A DNA stretch of 64,000 nucleotides from an uncultured Oligoflexia bacterium. Lineage in GTDB: Bacteria; Bdellovibrionota; Bacteriovoracia; Bacteriovoracales; Bacteriovoracaceae. Numbering within the stretch: the first letter of the stretch is position 1; each line of letters begins with the position of its first letter. The stretch spans positions 124,001 through 188,000 of the forward strand of contig CAJXPQ010000004.1 in assembly GCA_913058265.1 (NCBI GenBank). Direction: 5' to 3'. This document shows positions 8,520-17,708 of this stretch, one piece after another. The position numbers and the translations under genes were made by a program. The notes below the pieces were generated by a model. That model made no database searches, was not told the origin of the DNA, and saw only the letters and a program-made list of their open reading frames with translations.

Positions 8520-10133
8520 TTAGTATGTCCACTCTCTTAATTGCCCTTGCTCCCCTTGATGTGATCCTATTCCAAGGTGCATTTTTCCATTTCCTTTGCC
8601 ATCACCATGACCAAGTCCAATAGAAAAACCTAGGTCGGATGATTCTAGCGGGTAACGAATATCAAAAATATCGTTTTCCCAAATATTATTTTGAGCATAG
8701 CTTTTATAGTATTCAAAAGAATCATGGCCAGCAAAGACAACATCAAATGCAGCAGCATGAATATGATCACTTTTCGTGTTACCAGTAAGTTTCTTTTGGT
8801 AACAGGCACTACGCCACCAACTTGTAATATATCGGAACTCTTGAAAGCTTCCGAGTAAAAAACCTAACTGATTTTGCTTGTTTAAATCTTTCGTCATTTG
8901 TTCAAATATTAAAGATAAAACAATTGCCTTCGGCCATAGATTTTGAGGCGGAACAAGTGCTTTTAAATCTTCAGGGTCATGACAGGCTAAAAACTTTGCT
9001 GTATTACTTCTTCCTGGAACTAAAAAGTTATAGGTCTTATCAACAATATTTTTATGAGTAATTCCTGAAAGTGTCAGGTACCTTACAAAATCGTACTTAG
9101 AGCGATCAAATTTAGTTGGGTCAATAAAGTTTCCGCCTAGTTTATATATAAGGGTACCATTTGTGTAACAGTATTCAGTGTCCTTTAGACCTTCATGGCA
9201 GGGTGCAAAGAGCTTTTTGTTGATATCATTTACAATATCTTTTGACCCATTAACCCTAGAGTCTTTAAGCTTTGATTCTATAGCAATAAGCTCTAGACGA
9301 GTCGTAAGAACTTCATCTTTTATTTGAGCTATTTCATCACGAAAACTTTCAAGTGTTATATCTTCGTAAACAGCGACTACCGGTTTGCTCTTACTTTCTT
9401 TAAGTTGCTCTAGGTCAGATTCGAATTGAATTCTTTTGGCAGTAACCATCTCTAGGGATCTAAGCATTGATTCCTGTGTTACTTTTATTCTTGATACTTC
9501 ATTCTGTATGAGTGCTTGAATATCTGTCGTTATCTCATTATTACTATCTGCTAACATTTTAGTGAATTTTTCATTCCAGGCAGCAATGGCAGCATCAACG
9601 TATTTTTTATATTTATCTTTATTTTTTTGGTAAAGAGCGAGGTGAGACTCGAACTTTACTCTCAATTTTTTTGCAGATTCAACGGTCTGAGCCTGCTCTA
9701 ATTGAATTTGTAGCATATCTGATTTAAGAGCAAAGTTATCATTTAGATTCTTAACAACTAATTGTAAACTTGATACTTTGACATAATTAGTTAGTTCTTC
9801 ATCTATATAGGCTTTGTATTTATTGAAGTTATCATCAAGCTCTATATAATGATCATCTAGCTTAGAATCTAGCTGAGACATAAGTTGTTCTAGCTCAGAT
9901 CTTAGTTGAGCTAATTCTTGCTTGGTTGCATATTGAGCTTGCTCTGTTGGAGCAACGCTAGTATCGGCTTCAACTTCTTTTATCTTCTCGCTTTTTTGCT
10001 TAACTTCAATTTCGAGTGTTTTTATTGCTAACTTTTTGTCTTGCGGAGCTTTACTGTCTGAGTCTTGCTCTTTCTTAACTCCACAAGCGATAGCAATAGT
10101 TAGTACAAATAAATACATTAAAGACATTTTCAT
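8520..10133 (-). CDS. coiled-coil lipoprotein with C-terminal M15-like peptidase domain
   Basis: The protein has about 537 residues. The start at 10133 gives MKMSLMYLFVLTIAIAC-G, a lipoprotein signal with lipobox IAIAC. Residues 30-300 are charged and form long coiled coils. The last 160 residues contain WWRSACYQKK, then SDHIHAAAFDVVF (H-x-x-x-A-x-D, near residue 460) and a late MHLGIG (near 519). This resembles the S-x-H-x-x-G-x-A-x-D ... H zinc site of M15-type D-Ala-D-Ala or L,D carboxypeptidases. The Gly before Ala is replaced by Ala, so activity is not certain. Acting on murein across the periplasm is the most likely role. Confidence 0.65.
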   Translation of the reverse strand: MKMSLMYLFVLTIAIACGVKKEQDSDSKAPQDKKLAIKTLEIEVKQKSEKIKEVEADTSVAPTEQAQYATKQELAQLRSELEQLMSQLDSKLDDHYIELDDNFNKYKAYIDEELTNYVKVSSLQLVVKNLNDNFALKSDMLQIQLEQAQTVESAKKLRVKFESHLALYQKNKDKYKKYVDAAIAAWNEKFTKMLADSNNEITTDIQALIQNEVSRIKVTQESMLRSLEMVTAKRIQFESDLEQLKESKSKPVVAVYEDITLESFRDEIAQIKDEVLTTRLELIAIESKLKDSRVNGSKDIVNDINKKLFAPCHEGLKDTEYCYTNGTLIYKLGGNFIDPTKFDRSKYDFVRYLTLSGITHKNIVDKTYNFLVPGRSNTAKFLACHDPEDLKALVPPQNLWPKAIVLSLIFEQMTKDLNKQNQLGFLLGSFQEFRYITSWWRSACYQKKLTGNTKSDHIHAAAFDVVFAGHDSFEYYKSYAQNNIWENDIFDIRYPLESSDLGFSIGLGHGDGKGNGKMHLGIGSHQGEQGQLREWTY

Positions 10134-10289
10134 AGTTATCTCACATTTGAATAGTTTCTCTCCCTTATATATGAGCAAAATAGATACCACTCTTTTGACC
10201 TGATTACGGTATGTTATGTAGTTCTAGCTATTCAATTTATAGATAACATGTTAAAAAGTTGAACATAATCAAATATTTAAGGATGAATT

Positions 10290-11483
10290 ATGAATATTTT
10301 ACTGCTCGAGAATATACACTCTACTGCGAAAGAAAAACTCGAAGAACAGGGATTTAAGGTTGATCTATTAACCTATTCACCAGCACCTGAAGAGCTCAGT
10401 AGTTTACTCGCTAAGTATCAGGCGGTGGGGATACGATCTAAAACAAAACTGACTAAAGATATTCTAGATAAAAATAAACACCTCCTAGCTGTCGGGTGCT
10501 TTTGTATTGGAACAAACCAGGTTGATTTAGAGGCAGCTAAGGTTAATGGTACAGCAGTATTTAATGCTCCTCACTCAAATACTAGAAGTGTCGCAGAGTT
10601 AGTTATCGCTGAGATGGTTGCACTATCTAGACAACTAGGAGACAGAAACTCTATGGCCCACGAAGGAAAGTGGTTAAAATCTGCAGTAGGAGCGAATGAA
10701 ATACGAGGCAAGAATCTTGGTATTATTGGTTATGGACATATTGGAAGTCAGGTAAGTGTTCTTGCAGAGTCTTTTGGTTTAAATGTCTTATTCTATGATG
10801 TGACAAAGAAACTATCTCTTGGTAATGCAAAATCTGTAAGTACTCTAAAGGAACTCCTGAGTATTTCTGACTTTGTTACTTTGCATGTCCCTGAAACACC
10901 TGAAACAAAAGATATGATTACAAGTGAAGAACTGAGCCAAATGAAGAAGGGAAGCTATCTTATAAATGCTAGTCGTGGCAGTGTTGTCGTCATCGCTGAC
11001 CTCGTCGCTGCTCTTAAGTCTGAGCATATTAAAGGTTGTGCTGTTGATGTTTTTCCGAAGGAGCCAGCCTCTAATGAAGAGATGTTTACTTCACCATTAC
11101 AGGGATTAAAGAATGTGATTCTTACTCCACATATAGGTGGAAGTACTGAAGAGGCTCAAGTGGCCATTGCGGAAGAGGTCTCTGATAGTTTAGATAAGTT
11201 TTTAAAAGTAGGTTCGTCAGCAGGTGCCGTGAATTTTCCTATTGTAGATATAGGTAAGCACGGTTCAGCGAAAAGAATTGTGAATGTACATGAAAATAAA
11301 CCTGGAGTTCTGGGTGAAATAAATTCTATTATTTCTGCTGCAGGTGCAAATATCGATGCACAGTTTTTGGCCACTGATGATAAAATTGGTTACCTCGTGA
11401 TTGACGTACATGCTGATCATGTTGATGGGTTATCCCAAAGCATCGTAAAACTTGACTCTAACATTATTACACGTGTTGTTTAA
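10290..11483 (+). CDS. serA: D-3-phosphoglycerate dehydrogenase with ACT domain
   Basis: SerA oxidises 3-phosphoglycerate with NAD+, the first step of serine synthesis. The 397-residue protein has the catalytic-domain start, the N-A-P-H-S-N-T-R-S-V-A-E-L segment, a Rossmann motif GIIGYGHIGSQ near residue 146, the catalytic Arg (NASRGSVV) and His (LTPHIGGSTEEAQ). The C-terminal 75 residues form an ACT domain (ENKPGVLGEI), the usual site for serine feedback. AAGGATG precedes the ATG. The MATE gene starts directly after its stop codon. Confidence 0.95.
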   Translation: MNILLLENIHSTAKEKLEEQGFKVDLLTYSPAPEELSSLLAKYQAVGIRSKTKLTKDILDKNKHLLAVGCFCIGTNQVDLEAAKVNGTAVFNAPHSNTRSVAELVIAEMVALSRQLGDRNSMAHEGKWLKSAVGANEIRGKNLGIIGYGHIGSQVSVLAESFGLNVLFYDVTKKLSLGNAKSVSTLKELLSISDFVTLHVPETPETKDMITSEELSQMKKGSYLINASRGSVVVIADLVAALKSEHIKGCAVDVFPKEPASNEEMFTSPLQGLKNVILTPHIGGSTEEAQVAIAEEVSDSLDKFLKVGSSAGAVNFPIVDIGKHGSAKRIVNVHENKPGVLGEINSIISAAGANIDAQFLATDDKIGYLVIDVHADHVDGLSQSIVKLDSNIITRVV

Positions 11484-12809
11484 GTGACACTCCTAGAATC
11501 CACTAAGAAATTAGTTTTATTTTCAATTCCTATCATGATCGGCCAACTCGGCCAAATGCTTGTATCTGCCGGAGATGTTTTTGTGGCAACCAGATATTCA
11601 ACTGAGTCCGTTGCAAGTATTGGTGTTGCTTCTGGAGTTATAAATCCAATCTTTCTCTTCGGTATTGGACTCATGATGGGTGTTAGCCCTTCATTGGCCA
11701 TGAGCCGAGGTGAGGGGACAGATGATAAAGAAACACTTTTTTCTATCATAATCTATGCACTTCTTGTTGGAGGTTCACTAACGATACTTACCCTGATCGC
11801 AAACGAGTTTGTCCCATACTTTGGTTTTGATCCATCCCTTGTTCCTTCTATTCAGCAGTATATATCTATTGTCTCATGGTCATTTCCTTTTGCTCTCTTA
11901 TTTCAAGGCATAAAAGAGTTCCTACAGGCTTACGATGAAGTCTTTATGCCAAATATGTTAGCGCTCGGAAGTGTTGTCTTGAATTTAATTATAAACTTCA
12001 TTCTTGTTTTTGGTTTTGCTGGCTTTGGTGGAATTGGAGAAGTCGGACTTGCCTATGCTAGTTTGGCCATAAGAATCATCTTAGCAGGGACGATTTTACT
12101 CTTAGTTTGGAGTAAGCTTTCTAATTTAAATTTTGATAAGTTATTAGTACTCAATATTTTTAAATTTAGTCTTCCAATTGCTTTTATGTTCTTTCTTGAA
12201 GTCCTAGCTTTCTGTACTGTCACAATTTTATCTGGTGTCCTAGGAGTCACTGAGGCCGCTACGAATAATATCATCATGACTTTGGCATCTATTGCTTTCA
12301 TGATCCCTCTTTCTATATCAAGTGCAGTCTCTGTAAAAGTGGGGAATGCTTATGGAAGAAAAAGCCTTCATGACGTTAGACGATACACTCAATCATCTCT
12401 AATTATTGTTTTGAGCTTTGTAGGCTGTTCTGCAAGTTTCTTTTTCTTTTTTCCAGAGCAGGTAATGGGATTACTCTCAAAAGACTTTGATGTGATCCAA
12501 CTAGGAATTAAGCTTCTTTTAATTGTAGCGATCTTTCAACTTTTTGATGGGTTTCAGGTCCTTTTAACAGGCGTTCTTAGAGGCTTGAATAGTACTCACA
12601 TTTCATCCGCCCTTGTTTTTATGGGGTATTGGTTAATAGGGATTCCAATTGGTATTTATCTCGCATTTTATACTGATATCGGGGCAGAAGGTTTGTGGAT
12701 TGGACTAGCACTGTCTTTATCAATAGTTGCCACTTTAATGGCCATTTTTACGATGTATAGATTTAGAAAACTAAGCTTTAACCCTGAAGGGGACTATGAG
12801 AATAACTAA
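11484..12809 (+). CDS. MATE family multidrug/Na+ antiporter
   Basis: The 441-residue protein has about 12 hydrophobic segments and the MATE-family N-terminus (FSIPIMIGQLGQMLVSAGDVFVA), with a second related half starting near residue 240. MATE proteins export drugs or metabolites in exchange for Na+ or H+. The start is a GTG immediately after the serA stop codon, so translation is probably coupled. The 3' end overlaps the following gene by 14 bases. The substrate is not readable from sequence. Confidence 0.88.
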   Translation: MTLLESTKKLVLFSIPIMIGQLGQMLVSAGDVFVATRYSTESVASIGVASGVINPIFLFGIGLMMGVSPSLAMSRGEGTDDKETLFSIIIYALLVGGSLTILTLIANEFVPYFGFDPSLVPSIQQYISIVSWSFPFALLFQGIKEFLQAYDEVFMPNMLALGSVVLNLIINFILVFGFAGFGGIGEVGLAYASLAIRIILAGTILLLVWSKLSNLNFDKLLVLNIFKFSLPIAFMFFLEVLAFCTVTILSGVLGVTEAATNNIIMTLASIAFMIPLSISSAVSVKVGNAYGRKSLHDVRRYTQSSLIIVLSFVGCSASFFFFFPEQVMGLLSKDFDVIQLGIKLLLIVAIFQLFDGFQVLLTGVLRGLNSTHISSALVFMGYWLIGIPIGIYLAFYTDIGAEGLWIGLALSLSIVATLMAIFTMYRFRKLSFNPEGDYENN

Positions 12810-13422
12810 ATTAATCTTTCTAATTTGTGCTGTTGCACTTGTTCTTTTTTTTGCTAAAGCCTTTGATAAGACAATTCAAAACTCTAACAGTCGATTGATG
12901 GAGCTTTCAGAGTCAAATAAGCAGAACTCACTTATCTCTGTTTCTCGAACAGAAGCCGATATGGACGCTAAATTCCCTGATAGAAGAGTTCATAGATACT
13001 CAGCGGTACTAAAAGAATGTACGGTAAGTTGGGATGTTATTGTTCATATTGACCTAGGCTTCAAGAACTACCACTTAGATCTAACTAATATGACAGAGAC
13101 ATGTTTTGCAATGGATAACTCTGCACTCTTAGAAGTTCATAATAAAGTTATTACTAAAATTCTTCGTGATTGGAATCAAAAGCGATTCTTTCAATGGAAT
13201 ACCGCTGACTTAAGGTTTATTGTAGCAGATACAGCACTGAAGGATTTACTTGGAGCTATAAAGTCTGGAGAGGTTACTTCTACAGCTATAAACAAAGCTC
13301 TTAAAGAAAGTAAGATTTTTAGTACTATACTTAAAAATAAATTTAATTTAGTTGATATTAAGAGCTTTGAAATAAAAGAGATGAGCTTACTTTCAGTAGA
13401 GATTAGTCTTGAAGCTTTATAG
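12796..13422 (+). CDS. hypothetical membrane-anchored or exported protein
   Basis: The product of 208 residues has one N-terminal hydrophobic segment (residues 4-20) and a soluble remainder with two cysteines (Cys-75 region ECTVSW and ETCFAM) that could form a disulfide outside the cytoplasm. No known family is recognised. It starts within the end of the MATE gene (14-base overlap), and its own end overlaps a convergent gene by 20 bases. Confidence 0.65.
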   Translation: MRITKLIFLICAVALVLFFAKAFDKTIQNSNSRLMELSESNKQNSLISVSRTEADMDAKFPDRRVHRYSAVLKECTVSWDVIVHIDLGFKNYHLDLTNMTETCFAMDNSALLEVHNKVITKILRDWNQKRFFQWNTADLRFIVADTALKDLLGAIKSGEVTSTAINKALKESKIFSTILKNKFNLVDIKSFEIKEMSLLSVEISLEAL

Positions 13423-13720
13423 CGTTCTTATGAATGACCTTCAGGCGATCAATCTCGGATATGAGTTTCTTTGAATATTCACTAATATCTTTATTGATGA
13501 CTATCTTACTAAGATTGCTTTGAAAGCTTAAGGAGTACTGCTCAAAAGCAGTTAAGGAATCTAGTGAGCTTTTATTGTCAGATAGGGAATACGAACTTTG
13601 TAAACTCTTAAGCTTTTCCACTAGTTCAATATTTAAGCTCTCTTTACTGTCACGAATAAGTTTTTCACTTAAAATATGTGCCAATTGTTCAATGGTATCT
13701 AGTCTCAGTAAGATTGACAT
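13403..13720 (-). CDS. small hypothetical helical protein
   Basis: The protein has about 105 residues, is mostly helical and has no signal peptide or recognisable domain. The open frame extends upstream to a TTG at 13744, but the ATG at 13720 is preferred because a TATACT hexamer lies exactly 6 bases before it and no ribosome binding site favours the TTG. It may be leaderless. Its 3' end overlaps the convergent upstream gene by 20 bases. Confidence 0.5.
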   Translation of the reverse strand: MSILLRLDTIEQLAHILSEKLIRDSKESLNIELVEKLKSLQSSYSLSDNKSSLDSLTAFEQYSLSFQSNLSKIVINKDISEYSKKLISEIDRLKVIHKNAIKLQD

Positions 13721-13726
13721 ATATAT

Positions 13727-13732
13727 AGTATA
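13727..13732 (-). promoter_or_regulatory. -10-like hexamer for a possible leaderless transcript
   Basis: TATACT (minus strand) lies 6 bases before the ATG at 13720, with no ribosome binding site between. Confidence 0.35.
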
Positions 13733-13841
13733 CTCGGAACTCAATTTTTTTAAAGTGCCATCTTAGCTTATAAAATTCAAGTAACTTAGCTCCCTTACAA
13801 TAAGATTTATGTACTGATATATCCGATTGTCTTGTTTTTGG

Positions 13842-13860
13842 TCATGTACTTTTTACATGA
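13842..13860. promoter_or_regulatory. perfect inverted repeat upstream of the DUF4956 operon
   Basis: TCATGTA and TACATGA form perfect 7-base arms around CTTTT, about 70 bases before the first gene of the operon. No T-run follows, so it is more like an operator for a dimeric regulator than a terminator. A smaller repeat, ACGC-TTC-GCGT, lies at 13878-13888. Confidence 0.4.
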
Positions 13861-13930
13861 AAAATCCGAATAGAATTACGCTTCGCGTTGATCGTGATAT
13901 TCTTTGGCTACTAAAAAAAGGGTTATAAAA

Positions 13931-14620
13931 ATGGAAATGTTAGACATCTCAAGCTTATTGACTACGGTTAAAAATCCAACAGTGATTTCGATTACTTATT
14001 CAATTTGCTTATCATTCATTCTATCTACATTGGTAGCAATGACTTATCAAAGAACCTTTCAAGGTTTGAGTTACTCAAGAAACTATATCCAAGCCTTAAT
14101 ATTAGCCTCAATCGTTGCAACAATTGCAATGCAAGCAATCGGTGATAACCTGGCCCGTGGTCTTGGGATGATGGGTGCTTTAGCGATTGTCAGGTTTAGA
14201 TCTTCACTGAAAGATCCCAAAGATATGATCTTTATATTTATGGCATTAGCAATAGGAATTTCATGTGGAGTTTACTCTTTCTCAATCGCGACAATCGGAA
14301 CTTTGGGTTTTAGTACATTTGCCTTTATCATTCATAGATTACCTTTCTCTAAGGAAAGTCATTTTGATGGTTTACTGAAATTTAACTTAGAGAATAGTTC
14401 AACAGATAAAGCCTCCCTAGAGAAAATATTGGATAAAAACTGCCAGAACTTTGCACTGATAACCTTACGTGAAGTTGGACAGGGTGCACGTCTAGATTAC
14501 GCATACCAAGTAAAACTAAGAGCAAAGAATACATATACTGAGTTCGTTGAGGAGTTACAAGGTTTAGAAACAATTAAAGGTGTTAACTTGTTATTACAAG
14601 AAAGCACAGTAGAGATATAG
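13931..14620 (+). CDS. DUF4956 inner-membrane protein
   Basis: The protein has 229 residues. Four or more membrane segments cover residues 12-140. The family signature GALAIVRFRSSLKDPKDM, in the MgtC-like region, lies between segments. The last 80 residues form a small soluble alpha/beta domain, ACT-like as in MgtC relatives. DUF4956 genes are often found beside VTC-domain genes, as here. The ATG at 13931 has AGGG 9 bases upstream; the frame could extend to a TTG at 13904. It is the first gene of a tightly packed operon with a fusion protein, an outer-membrane channel and a VTC protein. Function is not known. Confidence 0.85.
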   Translation: MEMLDISSLLTTVKNPTVISITYSICLSFILSTLVAMTYQRTFQGLSYSRNYIQALILASIVATIAMQAIGDNLARGLGMMGALAIVRFRSSLKDPKDMIFIFMALAIGISCGVYSFSIATIGTLGFSTFAFIIHRLPFSKESHFDGLLKFNLENSSTDKASLEKILDKNCQNFALITLREVGQGARLDYAYQVKLRAKNTYTEFVEELQGLETIKGVNLLLQESTVEI

Positions 14621-14628
14621 GGTTGAAT

Positions 14629-16404
14629 ATGAATTTAGAAATGACATTAAGAAAAGTACAAAGATCTCTTAGAGAAAACTTATTATTCTCATCTGTATGG
14701 ATCCTGGCCTTAATTACAGTTTTATTTGTTAATATAACTGCTAAGCGAAGCTATAACTTTGTAGGGATGACAGACTCTAAGGAAGATGTATTAAACACTA
14801 ACTATCCAGTTGTTATTAAGCATGTAAATGTGATCTCTGGGCAAAGCGTAGAGAAGGGTCAGTTGTTAGCAGAGCTGGAAAGACCAGAACTCGCGAAACA
14901 GATCAATCAAGTTTCTGGAGAGTTAGAAGAGTTAGTTCACCAATACGAACTTAATGAATCTTTGACTAAGAATTTAAAAAGTATCAAAAGAAAGCGTGCA
15001 AAAGGCGAAAATAGCCTCACGATTAAGATTAAAAGCTTAAAGCGTGACCTTGCACTTCTTAAGAATGAGCAAGATGAATTATTAGTCTTTGCAACTTTTG
15101 ATGGTCATATTGGATCAGTTAACTTTAAGGTCGGTGAGAATGTATCTCCATTTTCTCCAATCATGACAATGCATAAAAAGACACCAACATTTGTAAGAGG
15201 ATTTATTCACGAATCCATTTCACACGAAGTAACAGTTAATTCAGTTGTTCGTATTACAAATTTGAATAGTAATAACACACTTGAGACAGTGATCTCGAGT
15301 GTCGGAACAAGAATTGTTGAATTCCCAGTTCGTTTTCAAAAAGCTGGAGCTGAGGTTGTTTGGGGAAGAGAAGTTGTAATCAAGCTTCCTGAGAATAATG
15401 ATTTTCTTTTAGGAGAAAAGGTTTTTATGGAAGTTGTATCTTTCGCCACAAGATCTACTCGTGAAATTGCAAATACTATTATAGACGATATTAAAGTCGG
15501 ACTTAGAAGCATCTCATTGCCTAAAGAGTTATTAGGAAAAGTCGTTTTAGAGCCTTCTGGAGTTGTTTACTCTAGAAGTCATGGTAAATACCTTGTCATT
15601 AGTGATGATAATAATGCCGACAGACCTCTTGTGTATATGATGGACAGTGATGGAAATATTTCTTCTGAAGTATTATCTGTTGAAGGTCTAGATAAGATCA
15701 AGGACATGGAGGCAATGACTCAGGACGAAGATGGAAATATCTATATTGCATCATCACAATCTAAAAGTCGAAGTGGAAATATTGCTAAATCTAGAAGACT
15801 ACTAATTAAAGTACGAAAAGAAAAAAATAAATTAGTACTAGAAAGCAAAATTAAGCTGATCTCAAAACTAGATGCAATCGCAAAAAAGCATCCGAACCTT
15901 GAATGGGTTAAATTATTATCAAAAAATAGAAAATCTAAAGGTAAAAAATTTAGAATTGAAATGGACCTAGAGGGAATGGCAATAAAAGATAATGTTTTAT
16001 ATCTAGGACTTAGAAATAAAGTTGCGAGCAAGTCAGAAGTAGCAATCTTATCGATTACTGACATCCAGAAAACATTTGTTTCTGGTGATATAAAAGTTGA
16101 GCAAGTGGAACTGTGGTCAACAATAGAAACACCAATTAATTTCTCTGATGATAGATCTGAAGGGATCAGTGGTATTCAGATTATCAATAATGAAATGATT
16201 ATTGTAACCGCAAGTAACAAAGTTAAGAACAAAGGTCGTCTTCTTAAAGTTAGCATGGAAACTAGAAAGGTTACGGATCTTTTAGCAGAGTTTGATGGCA
16301 ATAGACCTGAGGGAATTGCTTTTAATGTAGATAAGCAAGTATACGTTATAACATTTGATGATAACACTGGTGAGAAATCATCAATGGTGGAGCTTAAACT
16401 ATAA
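14629..16404 (+). CDS. HlyD-type membrane fusion protein fused to DUF3616-like propeller
   Basis: The protein has 591 residues. Residues 20-38 form one membrane anchor. A split lipoyl domain follows (KHVNVISGQSVEKGQLL and FDGHIGSVNFKVGENV) around a coiled-coil hairpin, then a beta-barrel part to about residue 280. This is the architecture of periplasmic adaptors that link an inner-membrane partner to a TolC-type channel. Unusually, about 300 more residues follow with propeller-type repeats (DMEAMTQDEDGNIYIAS, DLEGMAIKDNVLYLGLR, RPEGIAFN), like DUF3616. The ATG at 14629 has AGGG six bases upstream. The stop overlaps the next ATG by one base. Confidence 0.8.
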   Translation: MNLEMTLRKVQRSLRENLLFSSVWILALITVLFVNITAKRSYNFVGMTDSKEDVLNTNYPVVIKHVNVISGQSVEKGQLLAELERPELAKQINQVSGELEELVHQYELNESLTKNLKSIKRKRAKGENSLTIKIKSLKRDLALLKNEQDELLVFATFDGHIGSVNFKVGENVSPFSPIMTMHKKTPTFVRGFIHESISHEVTVNSVVRITNLNSNNTLETVISSVGTRIVEFPVRFQKAGAEVVWGREVVIKLPENNDFLLGEKVFMEVVSFATRSTREIANTIIDDIKVGLRSISLPKELLGKVVLEPSGVVYSRSHGKYLVISDDNNADRPLVYMMDSDGNISSEVLSVEGLDKIKDMEAMTQDEDGNIYIASSQSKSRSGNIAKSRRLLIKVRKEKNKLVLESKIKLISKLDAIAKKHPNLEWVKLLSKNRKSKGKKFRIEMDLEGMAIKDNVLYLGLRNKVASKSEVAILSITDIQKTFVSGDIKVEQVELWSTIETPINFSDDRSEGISGIQIINNEMIIVTASNKVKNKGRLLKVSMETRKVTDLLAEFDGNRPEGIAFNVDKQVYVITFDDNTGEKSSMVELKL

Positions 16405-17708
16405 TGGAAAAGATCTTTATCTCAATCATTCTATTCACTTTCTCTATAAACTCTTTTGCTTTGAGTATTGATAAGGTTCTAAGTAGTTACCAGTTAGATG
16501 ATTCTAGCGAAGAGTTAGGTACAAATTATAGTATATTTAAAGAGGTTTCATTTAGGTATGGACAAGAAAGTAAGACACAAGAGAGTTCAAAAGTAAGAAA
16601 AGATCTGACTGGCTCAGATGCTAGGGAATTTTCTGATAAAGATGGTGAGGAAACAGCAATGGATCTTTCATTGCGTTTTTCTCTTAATGCTTTTGATAAT
16701 TATAAAAATAAGTGGGAGTTGGCAAAAGTTCAAAATCAAAGACTTAATAAAGTAAAGTTAGAGCAACAGAGCCTTGAATTATCTGTTATTTATAAAACAT
16801 ATATTAACCTACACTTTGGGTTACAAGAAAGAGATAAATTGAAGAACCTCTTAGAGACTCATGAAGATGCAGCAAAAGTTAGCAAGGTTCTCTTAAAGAA
16901 AGGTAAGCTCTTTATAACAGATGTTATTACAGCGGAAAAAAAGATAACTGAAACATTAAGTCTGTTGAGAGTTAAAGAAGAAGAGGTTGAGTTGACTAAA
17001 AAAATGCTTTCAAAGTTAACTGGATTGCCTATTAACGAAAAATCAATGTCTACTAAGAATAAATTTATTAATGTTAATAAAATTGTAAGATTAATTAAGA
17101 AATCACCAAAACTATCATTTTCTAATCTAGAAGTGAAAAAAGCTCAACTAGACTATGAAATAGAGAAAGCAGAAGCTAGTCAGATTGTAGATTTTATTGA
17201 GTTTTCTAGATCAACAAGTTTTGGAACAGATGAGACTTTGAATAAAACAGAAGACGAAAGAGATAACTCTGATTTCGATAAGGCAAGTTTGGGCTTCAAA
17301 ATAGGCTTTAAAATACCATTTTTCACTGATAAATCTAGAATGCACGAGAAAAGAATAAATAAAATGCGTAAAGAGCATGAGGCAAAGATGGCCAATCAAG
17401 CAAGTACTGAAGAGTTAGGAGAGATACAATCAGATATAATTGGACAGGTCCAAGAACTTAAAAGTTTACTTGGTTCATCTTATTTGAAGATGACGAAGAA
17501 GTATTTACGTATATATAAAAATTCTAAGGGTGTTTCACCATTTAGATTATTGCAGCTAAGAAGTGTACTTACTGAAACCGAAATTAAACAAGCTCAATTA
17601 GAAAAAGAAATTTATAGTATGTATATAAGCTTTCTTGAAACAAGAGGAAGTCTTGTTCGGAACCAGAAGACAAACGTTCTATCACCAAAATTCAGAGGAG
17701 AAGTTTAA
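16404..17708 (+). CDS. TolC-like outer membrane channel protein
   Basis: The protein has 434 residues. It starts with a signal peptide (MEKIFISIILFTFSINSFA). The mature part is made of two long helical halves with intervening strands, the pattern of outer membrane efflux proteins (for example VIYKTYINLHFGLQERDKL and VSKVLLKKGKLFITDVITAEK). TolC-type trimers form a barrel in the outer membrane with a periplasmic tunnel. The length is somewhat short for the family. One-base overlaps with both flanking genes tie it to the fusion protein and the VTC gene, so it most likely serves this one assembly. No ABC or RND transporter is present in the operon. Confidence 0.8.
   Translation: MEKIFISIILFTFSINSFALSIDKVLSSYQLDDSSEELGTNYSIFKEVSFRYGQESKTQESSKVRKDLTGSDAREFSDKDGEETAMDLSLRFSLNAFDNYKNKWELAKVQNQRLNKVKLEQQSLELSVIYKTYINLHFGLQERDKLKNLLETHEDAAKVSKVLLKKGKLFITDVITAEKKITETLSLLRVKEEEVELTKKMLSKLTGLPINEKSMSTKNKFINVNKIVRLIKKSPKLSFSNLEVKKAQLDYEIEKAEASQIVDFIEFSRSTSFGTDETLNKTEDERDNSDFDKASLGFKIGFKIPFFTDKSRMHEKRINKMRKEHEAKMANQASTEELGEIQSDIIGQVQELKSLLGSSYLKMTKKYLRIYKNSKGVSPFRLLQLRSVLTETEIKQAQLEKEIYSMYISFLETRGSLVRNQKTNVLSPKFRGEV

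Noticed and set aside
13878-13888. ACGC-TTC-GCGT hairpin
   Set aside because: Four-base stem, no associated T-run; probably not a terminator.
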